From JAKAWQ01 sp035549615 (GTDB lineage: Bacteria; Pseudomonadota; Alphaproteobacteria; Acetobacterales; Acetobacteraceae), in the NCBI GenBank assembly GCA_035549615.1, contig DASZQO010000362.1, forward strand, positions 1 through 10,067: DNA of 10,067 bases, written 5' to 3'. The notes under the pieces were generated by a model. That model was not told the origin of the DNA, made no database searches, and saw nothing but the letters and a program-made list of their open reading frames with translations. The position numbers were made by a program, and so were the translations under genes. Positions 1 to 6,770 of the stretch are shown here, piece after piece (positions within the stretch are counted from its first letter, which is position 1; each line of letters begins with the position of its first letter).

Positions 1-1842
1 TTGCCTAAGCTTCGCTCGCGCGCGCCCTTCCGCAGCCGTCTTCATCCGGGAAAAGCCACGCGCGAAACCGAAACGGTGCTTGGCGTCTATCGCCCGGCGC
101 CCTTGCGGCAGGGACGCGGGGAGGCCGGCCATATCCTGCCGGTAGACCGGCGCGTGCGCGAGCCATGGCGCGTGCCAGCCGGCGCTGCGGGCGGCGCCGA
201 GGCCGGCGAGATCGTACGCGCAGAGCTTCTGCCCGGCCCGCAGCACGGGGCGCGCCGGGCGCGCGTGACGGAGCGGCTCGGCCGTTTCGATGGCGTCGAA
301 TCCTTCACGCGCATCGCCATCAGCAGTCTCGGAATCCCCGAGGAATTCTCCGCCGAAGCACTGCGCGAGGCGGCTGCGGCTCGCGCCGTCGGGCCAGAGG
401 GGCGGGAGGATCTGCGCGCGCTGCCGCTCGTCACCATCGACGGGGCGGATGCCCGCGATTTCGACGATGCCGTGTTCGCAGCGCCCGCGGGCGAGGGATT
501 CCGCATCATCGTCGCGATCGCCGATGTCGCGCATTATGTCCGGCGGGGCAGCGCGCTCGACGCGGCGGCGCGCCAGCGCGGAAACAGTGTCTATTTCCCC
601 GGCCGCGTGGTGCCGATGCTGCCCCCGGCCCTTTCCGAACATTGGTGCAGCCTCGCCCCGCATGCCGAGCGCGGTGTCGTTTTCGCCGAGATCGAGATCG
701 CGGCGAATGGGGAAAAGCGCCGTCATCGTTTCGGACGTGGTTTGATGCGGAGTGCCGCGCGCCTCACCTACGAGGCGGTGCAGCGGGCGGCGGAGAGAGG
801 GGAGGATCTCGGGCTCCCTGCGGGGACGCTCGCCAATCTCTATGCCGCCTGGAGGGCGCTTTCTTCGGCGCGGCGCACGCGCGGACCGCTCGATCTCGAT
901 CTGCCGGAACGAAGGGTCGTGCTCGATGCGGCGGGAGCGCTCGCCGCGGTGGCAAGCACGCCGCGCCTTGAAAGCCACCGGCTGATCGAGGATTTCATGA
1001 TCCTCGCCAAGGTCGCGGCGGCCGAGGAAATCCTGCGCGGGGATCTGCCGGGACTCTTCCGCGCCCATCCGGAGCCCGCGCCGGACAAGATCGCGAGCCT
1101 CGCTGCTTTCCTGCGCGAGCTTGGCCTCCGCCTGCCGGCCCGCGAGCGGATCACCCCCCGCGATCTCACTGCCACGCTTGCCCCGCTCGCCGGCACCGAG
1201 GCGGCAGGGATCGCCGCCGAGCGGACGCTGCAAAGCCTGCCGCAGGCGGGCTATTCACCGGAGAATGCCGGGCATTTCGGGCTGGCGCTGGCAGCCTATG
1301 CCCATTTCACCAGCCCGATCCGGCGCTATGCCGATCTTGTCGTGCATCGCGCGCTCATCGGCGGCCTCGGCCTCGGCGCCGGCGGCAACGCCAAGGGCGA
1401 CGCAGGGAAGAATGAAGACACCGCGGCTTCGCTCGCGGCGCTCGCGCGCGATCTCGGCACGGCCGAACGGCGCGCGGTGGAAGCGGAGCGCGCGGTGCTC
1501 GCGCGCGCCCAGGCCGCCTTGCTCGCCAGGCGTATCGGCGGCATAGAAGAGGCGCGAATTTCTGGCGTGACGCGGTCATTGCTTTTCGTCACTCTGATCG
1601 CAACCGGCGCCGAGGGAATCGTCCCCGTGTCCACGCTGCCTGCAGATTCCTGGCGTTTCGAGGAGGCAACCACGAGTCTGCGAGCTGTGCGGAGCGGACG
1701 GCGCCTCGGGTTGGGCGAACGGCTGAGCGTGCGGCTCGCCGAGGCCGACCCGGTGAGCGGCCGCATCGTCATGCGCGTGGCCTCGCTGCCGGCCGGGCCT
1801 TCGCGGCCGGCACGCGGCGGAGGGCGAAACCGCTTGCGGTGA
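1..1842 (+). CDS. rnr: Ribonuclease R (RNB-family 3'-5' exoribonuclease), 5' end outside window
   Basis: This is a processive 3'-5' exoribonuclease that degrades structured RNA and acts in RNA turnover and ribosome quality control in the cytoplasm. The frame is open at base 1, so the N-terminus is missing. 613 residues are visible against roughly 750-810 for the family. In visible numbering, a cold-shock-like RNA-binding domain covers about residues 25-100. The RNB catalytic domain runs from about 137 to 455, with the metal-binding motif DGADARDFDD (D147, D150/D153, D155, D156), the GNSVYFPGRVVPMLP block near 194-208, and the signature HFTSPIRRYADLVVHR at 435-450. An S1 domain follows at about 515-595, and the protein ends in a short Arg-rich tail (RPARGGGRNRLR), much shorter than the Lys-rich tail of E. 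coli RNase R. The stop TGA overlaps the GTG start of the next gene, which suggests translational coupling. The first residue shown (TTG) should not be taken as the start. The domain order and intact catalytic acids make RNase R much likelier than RNase II. Confidence 0.95.
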   Translation: MPKLRSRAPFRSRLHPGKATRETETVLGVYRPAPLRQGRGEAGHILPVDRRVREPWRVPAGAAGGAEAGEIVRAELLPGPQHGARRARVTERLGRFDGVESFTRIAISSLGIPEEFSAEALREAAAARAVGPEGREDLRALPLVTIDGADARDFDDAVFAAPAGEGFRIIVAIADVAHYVRRGSALDAAARQRGNSVYFPGRVVPMLPPALSEHWCSLAPHAERGVVFAEIEIAANGEKRRHRFGRGLMRSAARLTYEAVQRAAERGEDLGLPAGTLANLYAAWRALSSARRTRGPLDLDLPERRVVLDAAGALAAVASTPRLESHRLIEDFMILAKVAAAEEILRGDLPGLFRAHPEPAPDKIASLAAFLRELGLRLPARERITPRDLTATLAPLAGTEAAGIAAERTLQSLPQAGYSPENAGHFGLALAAYAHFTSPIRRYADLVVHRALIGGLGLGAGGNAKGDAGKNEDTAASLAALARDLGTAERRAVEAERAVLARAQAALLARRIGGIEEARISGVTRSLLFVTLIATGAEGIVPVSTLPADSWRFEEATTSLRAVRSGRRLGLGERLSVRLAEADPVSGRIVMRVASLPAGPSRPARGGGRNRLR

Positions 1843-3377
1843 TCTCGGCCCGCGCCCTTCTGTTCCTGCTGTTGATCGTTCCTGCTGAAGCGCAGACGCC
1901 GCCGGGGACAATCCCGCCATTTCCAACCGCGCTGAGCGAAGCTGTCTTCACCCAGGCGCTCGCCTTCATGCAGCCGCGCACGCTCGTTCCCTATTCGCTG
2001 CCGACACTCGCGCTGTGGGGGCTGCCGGGTCTGACCGCGCTCGATCCATCGCTCGCGACGGATCTTTCCGCCGGCACGCTTCGCCTTTCCCTGCCGGATC
2101 GGATCCTGGCGGTACGGCCCGAACCGCGGGCGGATGATGCCGCCGGCTGGGGGGCGGCGATCGCCGCATTCGCCGCGGCGGCATGGCAGGAATCCCCCTC
2201 CGTGCGCGCGGTCGGGCCGAATGGCGTCACCGAAGCCTTCTTTGATGAGCTCTTCAATCATTTCGATCCCTATTCGCGCTACGTGGCGCCCGAGGATGCG
2301 GCGAGCGAGCGGGCGCAGCGCTCGGGTTGGATCGGCACGGGGCTTACGGTCGCGCTGCAGAGCGGCGCGATCGTCATCGTGAATGTCGCCGCCGGAAGCC
2401 CGGCGAGCGCTGCGCATATCCTGCCCGGAGACCGGCTTCTCTCCGTGGATGGCGTGCCGACGCGCGGCAGGACCGTGCGCTGGGCAGAGGATGAGATGGC
2501 CGGGCCGGAAGGCACGCCAGTGGTGCTGACGCTCGCCGATCCAGCCGCCGGTGTGCGGACGGTGAGGCTCGCGCGCCACGAGCCCGCGCCCGAGACGGTC
2601 TTCGCAAGCCGCGTGCATGAGATGCTGGTACTGCGCATCACCGCCTTCGATGCCAGCACGGGGCCACATCTCGCCAACGAGATTGCCGCCGGACTCTCCG
2701 TCTCCGATCCGCCGCAGGGCATCGTCCTCGATCTGCGCGGCAATCGCGGCGGATTGCTCGATCAGGCGGTCTATGCCGCGGACGTGCTGCTCCATCGCGG
2801 GATCATCGCAACCACGGCCGGGCGCGATCCCGCGGCGCGGCATATCTGGGTAGCGTCCGGGGCGGATATGGCGGGGGACCTGCCGGTGGTGGTGGTGGTG
2901 GACGGGCTCACGGCGTCGGCCGCCGAGATTCTGGCTGCGGCGCTGGCCGATAACGGGCGGGCGGTGGTGGTGGGAAGTGCGACGCTCGGCAAGGGCCTGG
3001 TGCAGACGATCGATCAGCTTCCCGATGGCGGCGAGCTTTTTGTCACCTGGAGCCAGGTGCTGGCGCCGCGTGGCTGGCCGATCCAGAGCCTCGGCATCCT
3101 GCCCCAGATTTGCACGAGCCTGGGCCAGTCGGCGCTCGACAGGCAGCTCGCGCTTCTCGCCGGCGGATCCCAGCCGATGGCGCGCGCGATCTATCAGCAT
3201 GAAATGGCCCGCCCGCCATTTCCGCTCGCCCGGATCCTGGCGATCCGCGCAGCCTGTCCGGCGGCGGTGGGGAGCGCGGCGTCCATGGTGGCGGCGCGTG
3301 TGCTGATCGACAATCCGGCGGCCTATGCGGCAGCGCTGCTGCCCCCGGCCGGCCGGCCGCTCACGCCGCCCGAGTAA
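1839..3377 (+). CDS. Exported S41-family PDZ/carboxy-terminal processing protease
   Basis: This is a periplasmic serine protease of the C-terminal processing (Ctp/Prc-like, MEROPS S41) family. The GTG start at 1839 overlaps the rnr stop by 4 bp. It is chosen because it directly precedes a clean signal peptide: residues 1-18, hydrophobic ALLFLLLIVP, with an AEA|Q cleavage site. The mature part has an N-terminal helical region including FDELFNHFDPYSRYVAPED (135-153), typical of Ctp proteases. A PDZ domain follows at about 163-245, with SPASAAHILPGDRLLSVDG near 187-205. The S41 core has DLRGNRGG (298-305), TASAAEI with S360 as nucleophile, and GKGLVQ with K385 and Q389. The Ser-Lys spacing of 25 matches CtpB/Prc. 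At 512 residues it is of ordinary length, with an extra C-terminal segment of about 90 residues. I see only two cysteines, C425 and C473, both in that segment, so a periplasmic disulfide is possible. The substrate is unknown. Confidence 0.93.
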   Translation: MISARALLFLLLIVPAEAQTPPGTIPPFPTALSEAVFTQALAFMQPRTLVPYSLPTLALWGLPGLTALDPSLATDLSAGTLRLSLPDRILAVRPEPRADDAAGWGAAIAAFAAAAWQESPSVRAVGPNGVTEAFFDELFNHFDPYSRYVAPEDAASERAQRSGWIGTGLTVALQSGAIVIVNVAAGSPASAAHILPGDRLLSVDGVPTRGRTVRWAEDEMAGPEGTPVVLTLADPAAGVRTVRLARHEPAPETVFASRVHEMLVLRITAFDASTGPHLANEIAAGLSVSDPPQGIVLDLRGNRGGLLDQAVYAADVLLHRGIIATTAGRDPAARHIWVASGADMAGDLPVVVVVDGLTASAAEILAAALADNGRAVVVGSATLGKGLVQTIDQLPDGGELFVTWSQVLAPRGWPIQSLGILPQICTSLGQSALDRQLALLAGGSQPMARAIYQHEMARPPFPLARILAIRAACPAAVGSAASMVAARVLIDNPAAYAAALLPPAGRPLTPPE

Positions 3378-3403
3378 GGCCGCGCACCCAGGGTCGGGAC
3401 GGC

Positions 3404-3433
3404 TTGACCTTGGGCGGGCGGGTGCGCATTTTC
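3404..3433 (+). promoter_or_regulatory. Possible promoter for rpmG
   Basis: TTGACC at 3404-3409 is a good -35-like element. It is followed after 17-18 bp by an AT-rich patch (CATTTTC, 3427-3433) that is only a weak -10. It lies in the 78-bp gap between the protease stop and rpmG, which is otherwise GC-rich. A separate promoter would let the ribosomal protein gene be expressed apart from rnr. The -10 match is poor, so this is tentative. Confidence 0.35.
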
Positions 3434-3455
3434 CGCGCGCAAAGGATCCCGTGCC

Positions 3456-3623
3456 ATGGCCAAGAGCAACACCATCCAGATCAAGCTCAATTCGTCCGCC
3501 GATACCGGCGTCTTCTACGTGACGAAGAAGAACACGCGCACCCAGACCGGCAAGCTTGAGTTTCGCAAATACGACCCGAAGCTGCGCAAGCACGTCACCT
3601 TCAAGGAAGGCAAGATCAAGTAG
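3456..3623 (+). CDS. rpmG: 50S ribosomal protein L33
   Basis: The product is a small, basic protein of the large ribosomal subunit, near the E site. It has 55 residues, starting MAKSNTIQIKLNSSADTGVF and ending VTFKEGKIK, with the conserved FYVTKKNTRT and KLEFRKYDP segments of bacterial L33. It contains no cysteines, so it is the zinc-free (C-minus) form, as in E. coli. The ATG at 3456 has an AAAGGA SD at 3441-3446, nine bases upstream. The length is normal for L33. It lies 78 bp after the S41 protease gene and 70 bp before panB. RNase R and L33 genes are often neighbours in alphaproteobacteria, which supports the call. Confidence 0.97.
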   Translation: MAKSNTIQIKLNSSADTGVFYVTKKNTRTQTGKLEFRKYDPKLRKHVTFKEGKIK

Positions 3624-3629
3624 CGCCGC

Positions 3630-3646
3630 CCCGGCGGAAAGCCGGG
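3630..3646 (+). terminator. GC hairpin after rpmG (terminator-like, no U tract)
   Basis: CCCGGC, a GGAAA loop, then GCCGGG form a perfect 6-bp GC stem seven bases after the rpmG stop. No run of T follows, so it is not a classical intrinsic terminator. It may act as a 3' stabiliser, a weak attenuator before panB, or have no function. Confidence 0.35.
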
Positions 3647-3693
3647 CAGAGCGTCACGCAGCACGACAGCGACGGGGGAGAAGGAGGGAGCGC

Positions 3694-4533
3694 ATGAGCA
3701 CGCTTATGGGCTCGAAGCGCATCTCCATCCCCGAAATCGCGGGACGCAAGGGAGGCACGCCGCTCGTTTGCCTCACTGCTTACACGGCGCCGATGGCGCG
3801 TCTGCTCGATCCCCATGTCGATCTGCTGCTGGTAGGCGATTCGCTCGGCATGGTGATGTATGGCTTCGCGACCACGCTGCCGGTGACGCTCGCAATGATG
3901 ATCGCCCATGGGGCGGCGGTGGTGCGCGGGACGAGCCGGGCGGCCGTGATCGTCGATCTGCCCTTCGGCAGCTACCAGGAAAGTCCGGAGCGCGCCTGGC
4001 GCGCTGCGGCTAAGGTGATGGCGGAGACCGGTGCGAGCGGCGTCAAGCTCGAGGGCGGGGCGGAGATGGCGCCGACCATCCAGTTCCTCGTCCGCCGCGG
4101 CATTCCGGTCTGCGGGCATGTCGGGCTGATGCCGCAGGCGGTGCAGAGCGCGGGCGGCTTTCGCGCCACCGGCAGGACCACGGCGGAGGCGGAGCAGGTG
4201 GCTGCGGACGCCGCCGCGGTGGCCGCTTCCGGCGCCTTTGCGGTGGTGATCGAGGGCACGCTCGAGCCGGTGGCACGGGCGATCACCTCCTCGCTTTCGA
4301 TTCCAACCATCGGGATCGGGGCCTCGGCAGGCTGCGATGGGCAGATCCTGGTCACCGAGGATCTGCTCGGCCTGAGCGGGCCCATCGCCCCGCGCTTCGT
4401 CAAGCGCTATGCGGATCTCGGGTCCGCCGTGACCGCGGCGGTGGAGGCCTATGCAACGGAGGTTCGCACCCGGAGCTTTCCGGGGCCTGAGCATTGCTAC
4501 CTGCCGAAATCCGCGCCCAGGGCCGCCGAATGA
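3694..4533 (+). CDS. panB: 3-methyl-2-oxobutanoate hydroxymethyltransferase (ketopantoate synthase)
   Basis: The enzyme transfers a hydroxymethyl group from 5,10-methylene-tetrahydrofolate to 3-methyl-2-oxobutanoate, giving ketopantoate, the first committed step of pantothenate and CoA synthesis. It has 279 residues and a full-length TIM-barrel sequence. Markers are LTAYTAPMA (27-35), VGDSLGMVMYG (47-57) with Mg-ligand D49, VDLPFGSYQ (87-95) with D88, KLEGG (118-122) with E120, GHVGLMPQ (141-148), GGFRATGRT (154-162) and the catalytic Glu E187 in VVIEGT. These line up with E. coli D45, D84, E114 and E181. The ATG at 3694 is chosen because AGGAGG at 3682-3687 sits six bases upstream and the family N-terminus begins here; the frame is open further upstream but that part is not conserved-looking. 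The last codon and stop overlap an ATG (ATGA, 4530-4533). panC is not in the window. The next gene is an NAD regulator. Confidence 0.97.
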   Translation: MSTLMGSKRISIPEIAGRKGGTPLVCLTAYTAPMARLLDPHVDLLLVGDSLGMVMYGFATTLPVTLAMMIAHGAAVVRGTSRAAVIVDLPFGSYQESPERAWRAAAKVMAETGASGVKLEGGAEMAPTIQFLVRRGIPVCGHVGLMPQAVQSAGGFRATGRTTAEAEQVAADAAAVAASGAFAVVIEGTLEPVARAITSSLSIPTIGIGASAGCDGQILVTEDLLGLSGPIAPRFVKRYADLGSAVTAAVEAYATEVRTRSFPGPEHCYLPKSAPRAAE

Positions 4534-4562
4534 ACGGGCAGCGTCCGCGTCCCGGCCGATGA
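4530..4562 (+). CDS. Ten-codon mini-ORF linking panB and the NAD regulator gene (hypothetical)
   Basis: The ATG at 4530-4532 overlaps the panB stop in ATGA. The frame reads MNGQRPRPGR, and its TGA at 4560-4562 overlaps the next gene's ATG (4559) in a second ATGA. The spacer has no evident SD for the downstream gene. Ribosomes finishing panB could therefore be passed through this frame to the regulator start. The peptide is Arg/Pro-rich and resembles nothing I know. Two consecutive ATGA overlaps can arise by chance, so this is a suggestion, not an established gene. Confidence 0.3.
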   Translation: MNGQRPRPGR

Positions 4563-5494
4563 CGGGCGGGGAGGCGGAAACAACGACGCTTGCGGCAGAG
4601 CTCATCGCGGTCGTGGTGGCGGCCAACGAGGCGGCGCCACGCATCCTGACCGTCGAGGACGGACGCGCGCTGCCCTCCGGCCCGTTCGAATCGGGCCACC
4701 GCTCCCTGCAATCAGGGCTGCGGGCCTGGGTGGAGGAGCGAACCCGGCATCCGCTCGGCTTCGTCGAGCAGCTCTATACCTTCGCCGATCGCGACCGGAT
4801 GGTGGGCGGGGGGCGGCGGCGGACCATCTCGATCAGCTATCTCGGGCTTGCGCGTGAGGCGCCGACCGCGCCCGGGACCGGGGCGAGCTGGCAGGACTGG
4901 TACCGTTATTTCCCCTGGGAGGACCGGCGGGAGGGCGAGCCGGCGGCGATCCGCGCCATGATCGCCCCGGCGCTGAGCGCCTGGGCGAAATCGGGCGATG
5001 GAGGATCCCTCCGGCGCGAGCGGGCCGAACGCGTGGCGATCGCCTTCGGGCTCAACAGCCAGGCCTGGAACGAAGAGCTGTCGCTGCAGCGCTATGAGCT
5101 TCTCTACGAAGCGGGCCTCGTGCCGGAAGCGGGCGAGGCAGCGGGACGGGCATGCGCGCCGGGCGCGCCGATGCTCCATGATCACCGGCGGATCCTCGCG
5201 ACCGGGATCGCCCGGCTGCGCGCCAAGATCAAATACCGCCCGGTGGTGTTCGAGCTGATGCCCCCCGCCTTCACGCTGCTCACGCTGCAGCGGGTGGTCG
5301 AGGCGCTCGCCGGCGTGCAACTGCACAAGCAGAATTTCCGCCGCCTGATCGCCCGGCAGGAGCTGGTCGAGGAGACGGGGAGCATGATCGCGGAAACCGG
5401 CGGACGCCCGGCCCGGCTCTTCCGCTTCCGCCGCGCCGTGCTGCGCGAGCGCGCGGTCGCTGGCACCAAGCTGCCGCTCGCCCCCGCGCGCTAA
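4559..5494 (+). CDS. nadQ: NAD biosynthesis transcriptional regulator, NadQ/COG4111-like (degenerate Nudix + winged helix)
   Basis: I read this as the alphaproteobacterial NAD-synthesis repressor of the NadQ (COG4111) type, which resembles NrtR. The 311-residue protein has two parts. The N-terminal Nudix-like domain (about 10-140) includes RILTVEDGRALPSGPF, GLRAWVEERTRHPLGFVEQLYTFADRDR (53-80) and ISISYLGL. The region where a Nudix box should be lacks the REx2EE catalytic pattern, so it is probably a ligand sensor and not a hydrolase. The C-terminal winged-helix domain (about 225-298) has VFELMPPAFTLLTLQRVVEAL, HKQNFRRLIARQELVEETG and GRPARLFRFRR, close to the DNA-binding part of NrtR. The start at 4559 is chosen because conservation begins just after it, though no good SD is seen. 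The gene lies 25 bp after panB and upstream of nadA in the same direction, where two matching inverted repeats occur. That context supports the role. The gene name and target are inferred from family and context. I see no matching operator upstream of the gene itself. Confidence 0.85.
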   Translation: MTGGEAETTTLAAELIAVVVAANEAAPRILTVEDGRALPSGPFESGHRSLQSGLRAWVEERTRHPLGFVEQLYTFADRDRMVGGGRRRTISISYLGLAREAPTAPGTGASWQDWYRYFPWEDRREGEPAAIRAMIAPALSAWAKSGDGGSLRRERAERVAIAFGLNSQAWNEELSLQRYELLYEAGLVPEAGEAAGRACAPGAPMLHDHRRILATGIARLRAKIKYRPVVFELMPPAFTLLTLQRVVEALAGVQLHKQNFRRLIARQELVEETGSMIAETGGRPARLFRFRRAVLRERAVAGTKLPLAPAR

Positions 5495-5502
5495 AGCAGA
5501 CC

Positions 5503-5528
5503 GCGATCAGACGGACACGGCTGATCGC
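5503..5528 (+). terminator. 8-bp stem hairpin just after nadQ
   Basis: GCGATCAG (5503-5510) and CTGATCGC (5521-5528) are perfect inverted arms around a 10-base loop, starting eight bases after the nadQ stop. It could end or trim the panB-nadQ transcript. No T run follows, so Rho-independent termination would be weak. It may instead belong to a dispersed palindromic repeat family together with the next palindrome. Confidence 0.45.
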
Positions 5529-5557
5529 AAGAAGATGCCCGCCAAAACAGAGAGCTG

Positions 5558-5595
5558 GAGCAATTTCCGTGAGCCATTGTGATCGGAAGCTGCTC
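5558..5595. repeat. Imperfect palindrome in nadQ-nadA gap
   Basis: GAGCAATTTCCG (5558-5569) pairs with CGGAAGCTGCTC (5584-5595) at 10 of 12 positions around a 14-base centre. The two mismatches are adjacent, making one internal bulge. The form (GAGCA...TTCCG...CGGAA...TGCTC) resembles the short intergenic palindromic repeats common in alphaproteobacterial genomes. Only one copy is in the window, so membership of a family cannot be shown here. The whole gap from 5495 to 5786 otherwise holds no convincing gene, only these palindromes and the nadA control region. Confidence 0.4.
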
Positions 5596-5691
5596 TCGCG
5601 CGATGAGCTGCGGTTGCTCCCCCTCTGCTCACCAGGCTTTGACCCCTGGCACGCTGAAGGCTTCGCGCATGGCAGGACTGCGCGCCCCCTG

Positions 5692-5722
5692 TTGACAGGC
5701 TTATGCTCACGGGAAGCATAAT
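5692..5722 (+). promoter_or_regulatory. nadA promoter
   Basis: TTGACA at 5692-5697 is a perfect -35 consensus, and CATAAT at 5717-5722 matches the -10 consensus at 5 of 6 bases. The spacer is 19 bp, longer than ideal, which fits a regulated promoter. Transcription would start near 5729, giving a leader of about 58 bases before the nadA ATG. The spacer and the -10 are covered by the first inverted repeat. Confidence 0.65.
5701..5721. promoter_or_regulatory. Predicted NadQ operator 1 (overlaps nadA -10)
   Basis: TTATGCT (5701-5707) and AGCATAA (5715-5721) are perfect 7-bp inverted arms with a 7-base centre (CACGGGA). The site lies between the -35 and -10 boxes and covers most of the -10, the classic position for repression by occlusion. 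It shares the pattern ATGCTCAC-N4-AGCAT with the reverse complement of operator 2. Binding by the neighbouring regulator is inferred. Confidence 0.65.
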
Positions 5723-5734
5723 AGGCTTTCGTTT

Positions 5735-5749
5735 CCGGACTTGGTCCGG
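5735..5749 (+). other. Short hairpin in the nadA leader
   Basis: CCGGAC, loop TTG, GTCCGG gives a perfect 6-bp stem with a 3-base loop in the predicted nadA 5' leader, between the two operators. It could form near the 5' end of the mRNA and affect stability, or be incidental. It is too simple to be a riboswitch. Confidence 0.3.
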
Positions 5750-5755
5750 CCCAAA

Positions 5756-5774
5756 AATGCTCTATGTGAGCATT
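5756..5774. promoter_or_regulatory. Predicted NadQ operator 2 (just upstream of nadA SD)
   Basis: AATGCTC (5756-5762) and GAGCATT (5768-5774) are perfect 7-bp inverted arms with a 5-base centre. Read on the minus strand it gives ATGCTCAC-N4-AGCAT, the same core as operator 1, with the ATGCT/AGCAT half-sites at identical spacing. The centres of the two sites (5711 and 5765) are 54 bp apart, close to five turns of DNA, so both would face the same side. It ends two bases before the SD GGAGGAA. Confidence 0.62.
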
Positions 5775-5786
5775 ATGGAGGAAGCG

Positions 5787-6770
5787 ATGTCCCATGCCGC
5801 GACGATCGCCCGCACCGCATCGCTCTATGAGCGTGTCCGACCGGTGATTCCGCCTCTCGAATGGGGCGCCTTCGCCGATGATATCGAAGCGATCCTTGCC
5901 CTCAAGGCCAAGCGCAATGCGGTGATCCTGGCGCACAATTACCAGACGCCGGAGATTTTCCATTGCGTATCCGATATCACCGGGGACAGCCTCGCCCTTG
6001 CCCGCAAGGCGATGGAGGTGGCTGCGGATGTGATCGTGCTCGCCGGGGTTCAGTTCATGGCCGAAACGGCAAAGCTGATGAACCCGGAGAAGACGGTGCT
6101 GATCCCCGATCTCAGGGCCGGCTGCTCGCTCGCCGCCTCGATCACGCCGGAGGATGTGCGGCTGATGCGCGCGCGCTATCCGGATGCGCCGGTGGTGGCC
6201 TACGTCAACACGTCGGCCGCGGTGAAGGCGGAGGCCGATATCTGCTGTACCTCCGGCAATGCGCGGAAGATCGTGGAATCGCTCGGCGCCGCGCGCGTCA
6301 TCATGCTGCCGGACGAATATCTGGCGAAAAATGTCGCCGCCGAGACCGGCGTTCAGATCATCGCCTGGGCCGGCCATTGCGAGGTGCATGAGCGGTTCAC
6401 TGCCGCCGAGATCCGCGAGCTTCGGGCCGCCCATCCGGGCGTGGTCGTGCTTGCCCATCCCGAATGCCCGCCGGACGTGGTGGCGGAGGCGGACTATACG
6501 GGCTCGACCGCCGGCATGGCCTCCTATGTCGAGCGGAACCGGCCCGGGCGCGTGGTGCTGATCACCGAATGCTCGATGAGCGACAATGTCGCGGTGCAAT
6601 ATCCCGGGCTCGAATTCATTCGTCCCTGCAATCTCTGCCCGCACATGAAACGGATCACGCTCGGCAAGATCCGCCATGCGCTCGAGACGATGACACACGA
6701 GGTGACGATCGACCCCGCCATCGCCGCAAAAGCAAGGCGGGCGGTCGAGCGAATGCTCGCAGTAAAATAA
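5787..6770 (+). CDS. nadA: Quinolinate synthase A ([4Fe-4S] enzyme)
   Basis: NadA condenses iminoaspartate with dihydroxyacetone phosphate to quinolinate in de novo NAD synthesis. It has 327 residues. The three cluster cysteines are C113 (RAGCSLA), C198 (AGHCEVH) and C284 (NLCPHMKR), the standard pattern. Other family motifs are VILAHNYQTPEI (46-57), GDSLALA, VQFMAETAK (88-96), YVNTSAAVKAEAD (139-151), HPECPPDVV (224-232), GSTAGM (239-244) and TECSMSDN (260-267). The ATG at 5787 is chosen because GGAGGAA (5777-5783) sits just upstream. In-frame ATGs at 5757 and 5775 fall in the operator or at the SD and are unlikely. The last six codons (RMLAVK) and stop form the first unit of a 24-bp tandem repeat that continues into the gap before nadC. 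Regulation is probably by the two upstream inverted repeats. Confidence 0.97.
   Translation: MSHAATIARTASLYERVRPVIPPLEWGAFADDIEAILALKAKRNAVILAHNYQTPEIFHCVSDITGDSLALARKAMEVAADVIVLAGVQFMAETAKLMNPEKTVLIPDLRAGCSLAASITPEDVRLMRARYPDAPVVAYVNTSAAVKAEADICCTSGNARKIVESLGAARVIMLPDEYLAKNVAAETGVQIIAWAGHCEVHERFTAAEIRELRAAHPGVVVLAHPECPPDVVAEADYTGSTAGMASYVERNRPGRVVLITECSMSDNVAVQYPGLEFIRPCNLCPHMKRITLGKIRHALETMTHEVTIDPAIAAKARRAVERMLAVK

Noticed and set aside
1326..3593. Very long minus-strand open frame (755 codons) opposite rnr and the protease gene
   Set aside because: It is antisense to two genes with clear domains, is Arg/His-rich and low in recognisable motifs, as expected of shadow frames in GC-rich DNA.
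3556..3693. Upstream extension of the panB frame
   Set aside because: It overlaps rpmG in another frame and gives an Arg/Ser-rich stretch; the strong SD and conserved N-terminus support ATG 3694.
3693..3708. Near-palindrome at the panB start (ATGAGC-AC-GCTTAT) as a NadQ site
   Set aside because: Arms match 5 of 6 but the spacing and sequence do not fit the ATGCT-N7-AGCAT core.
5703..5786. Longer nadA starting at ATG 5703, 5757 or 5775
   Set aside because: These lie in the promoter/operator region; the GGAGGAA SD fits ATG 5787.
5280..6698. 472-codon minus-strand frame opposite nadQ/nadA
   Set aside because: Antisense to nadA, which carries all cluster cysteines; no family motif is seen.
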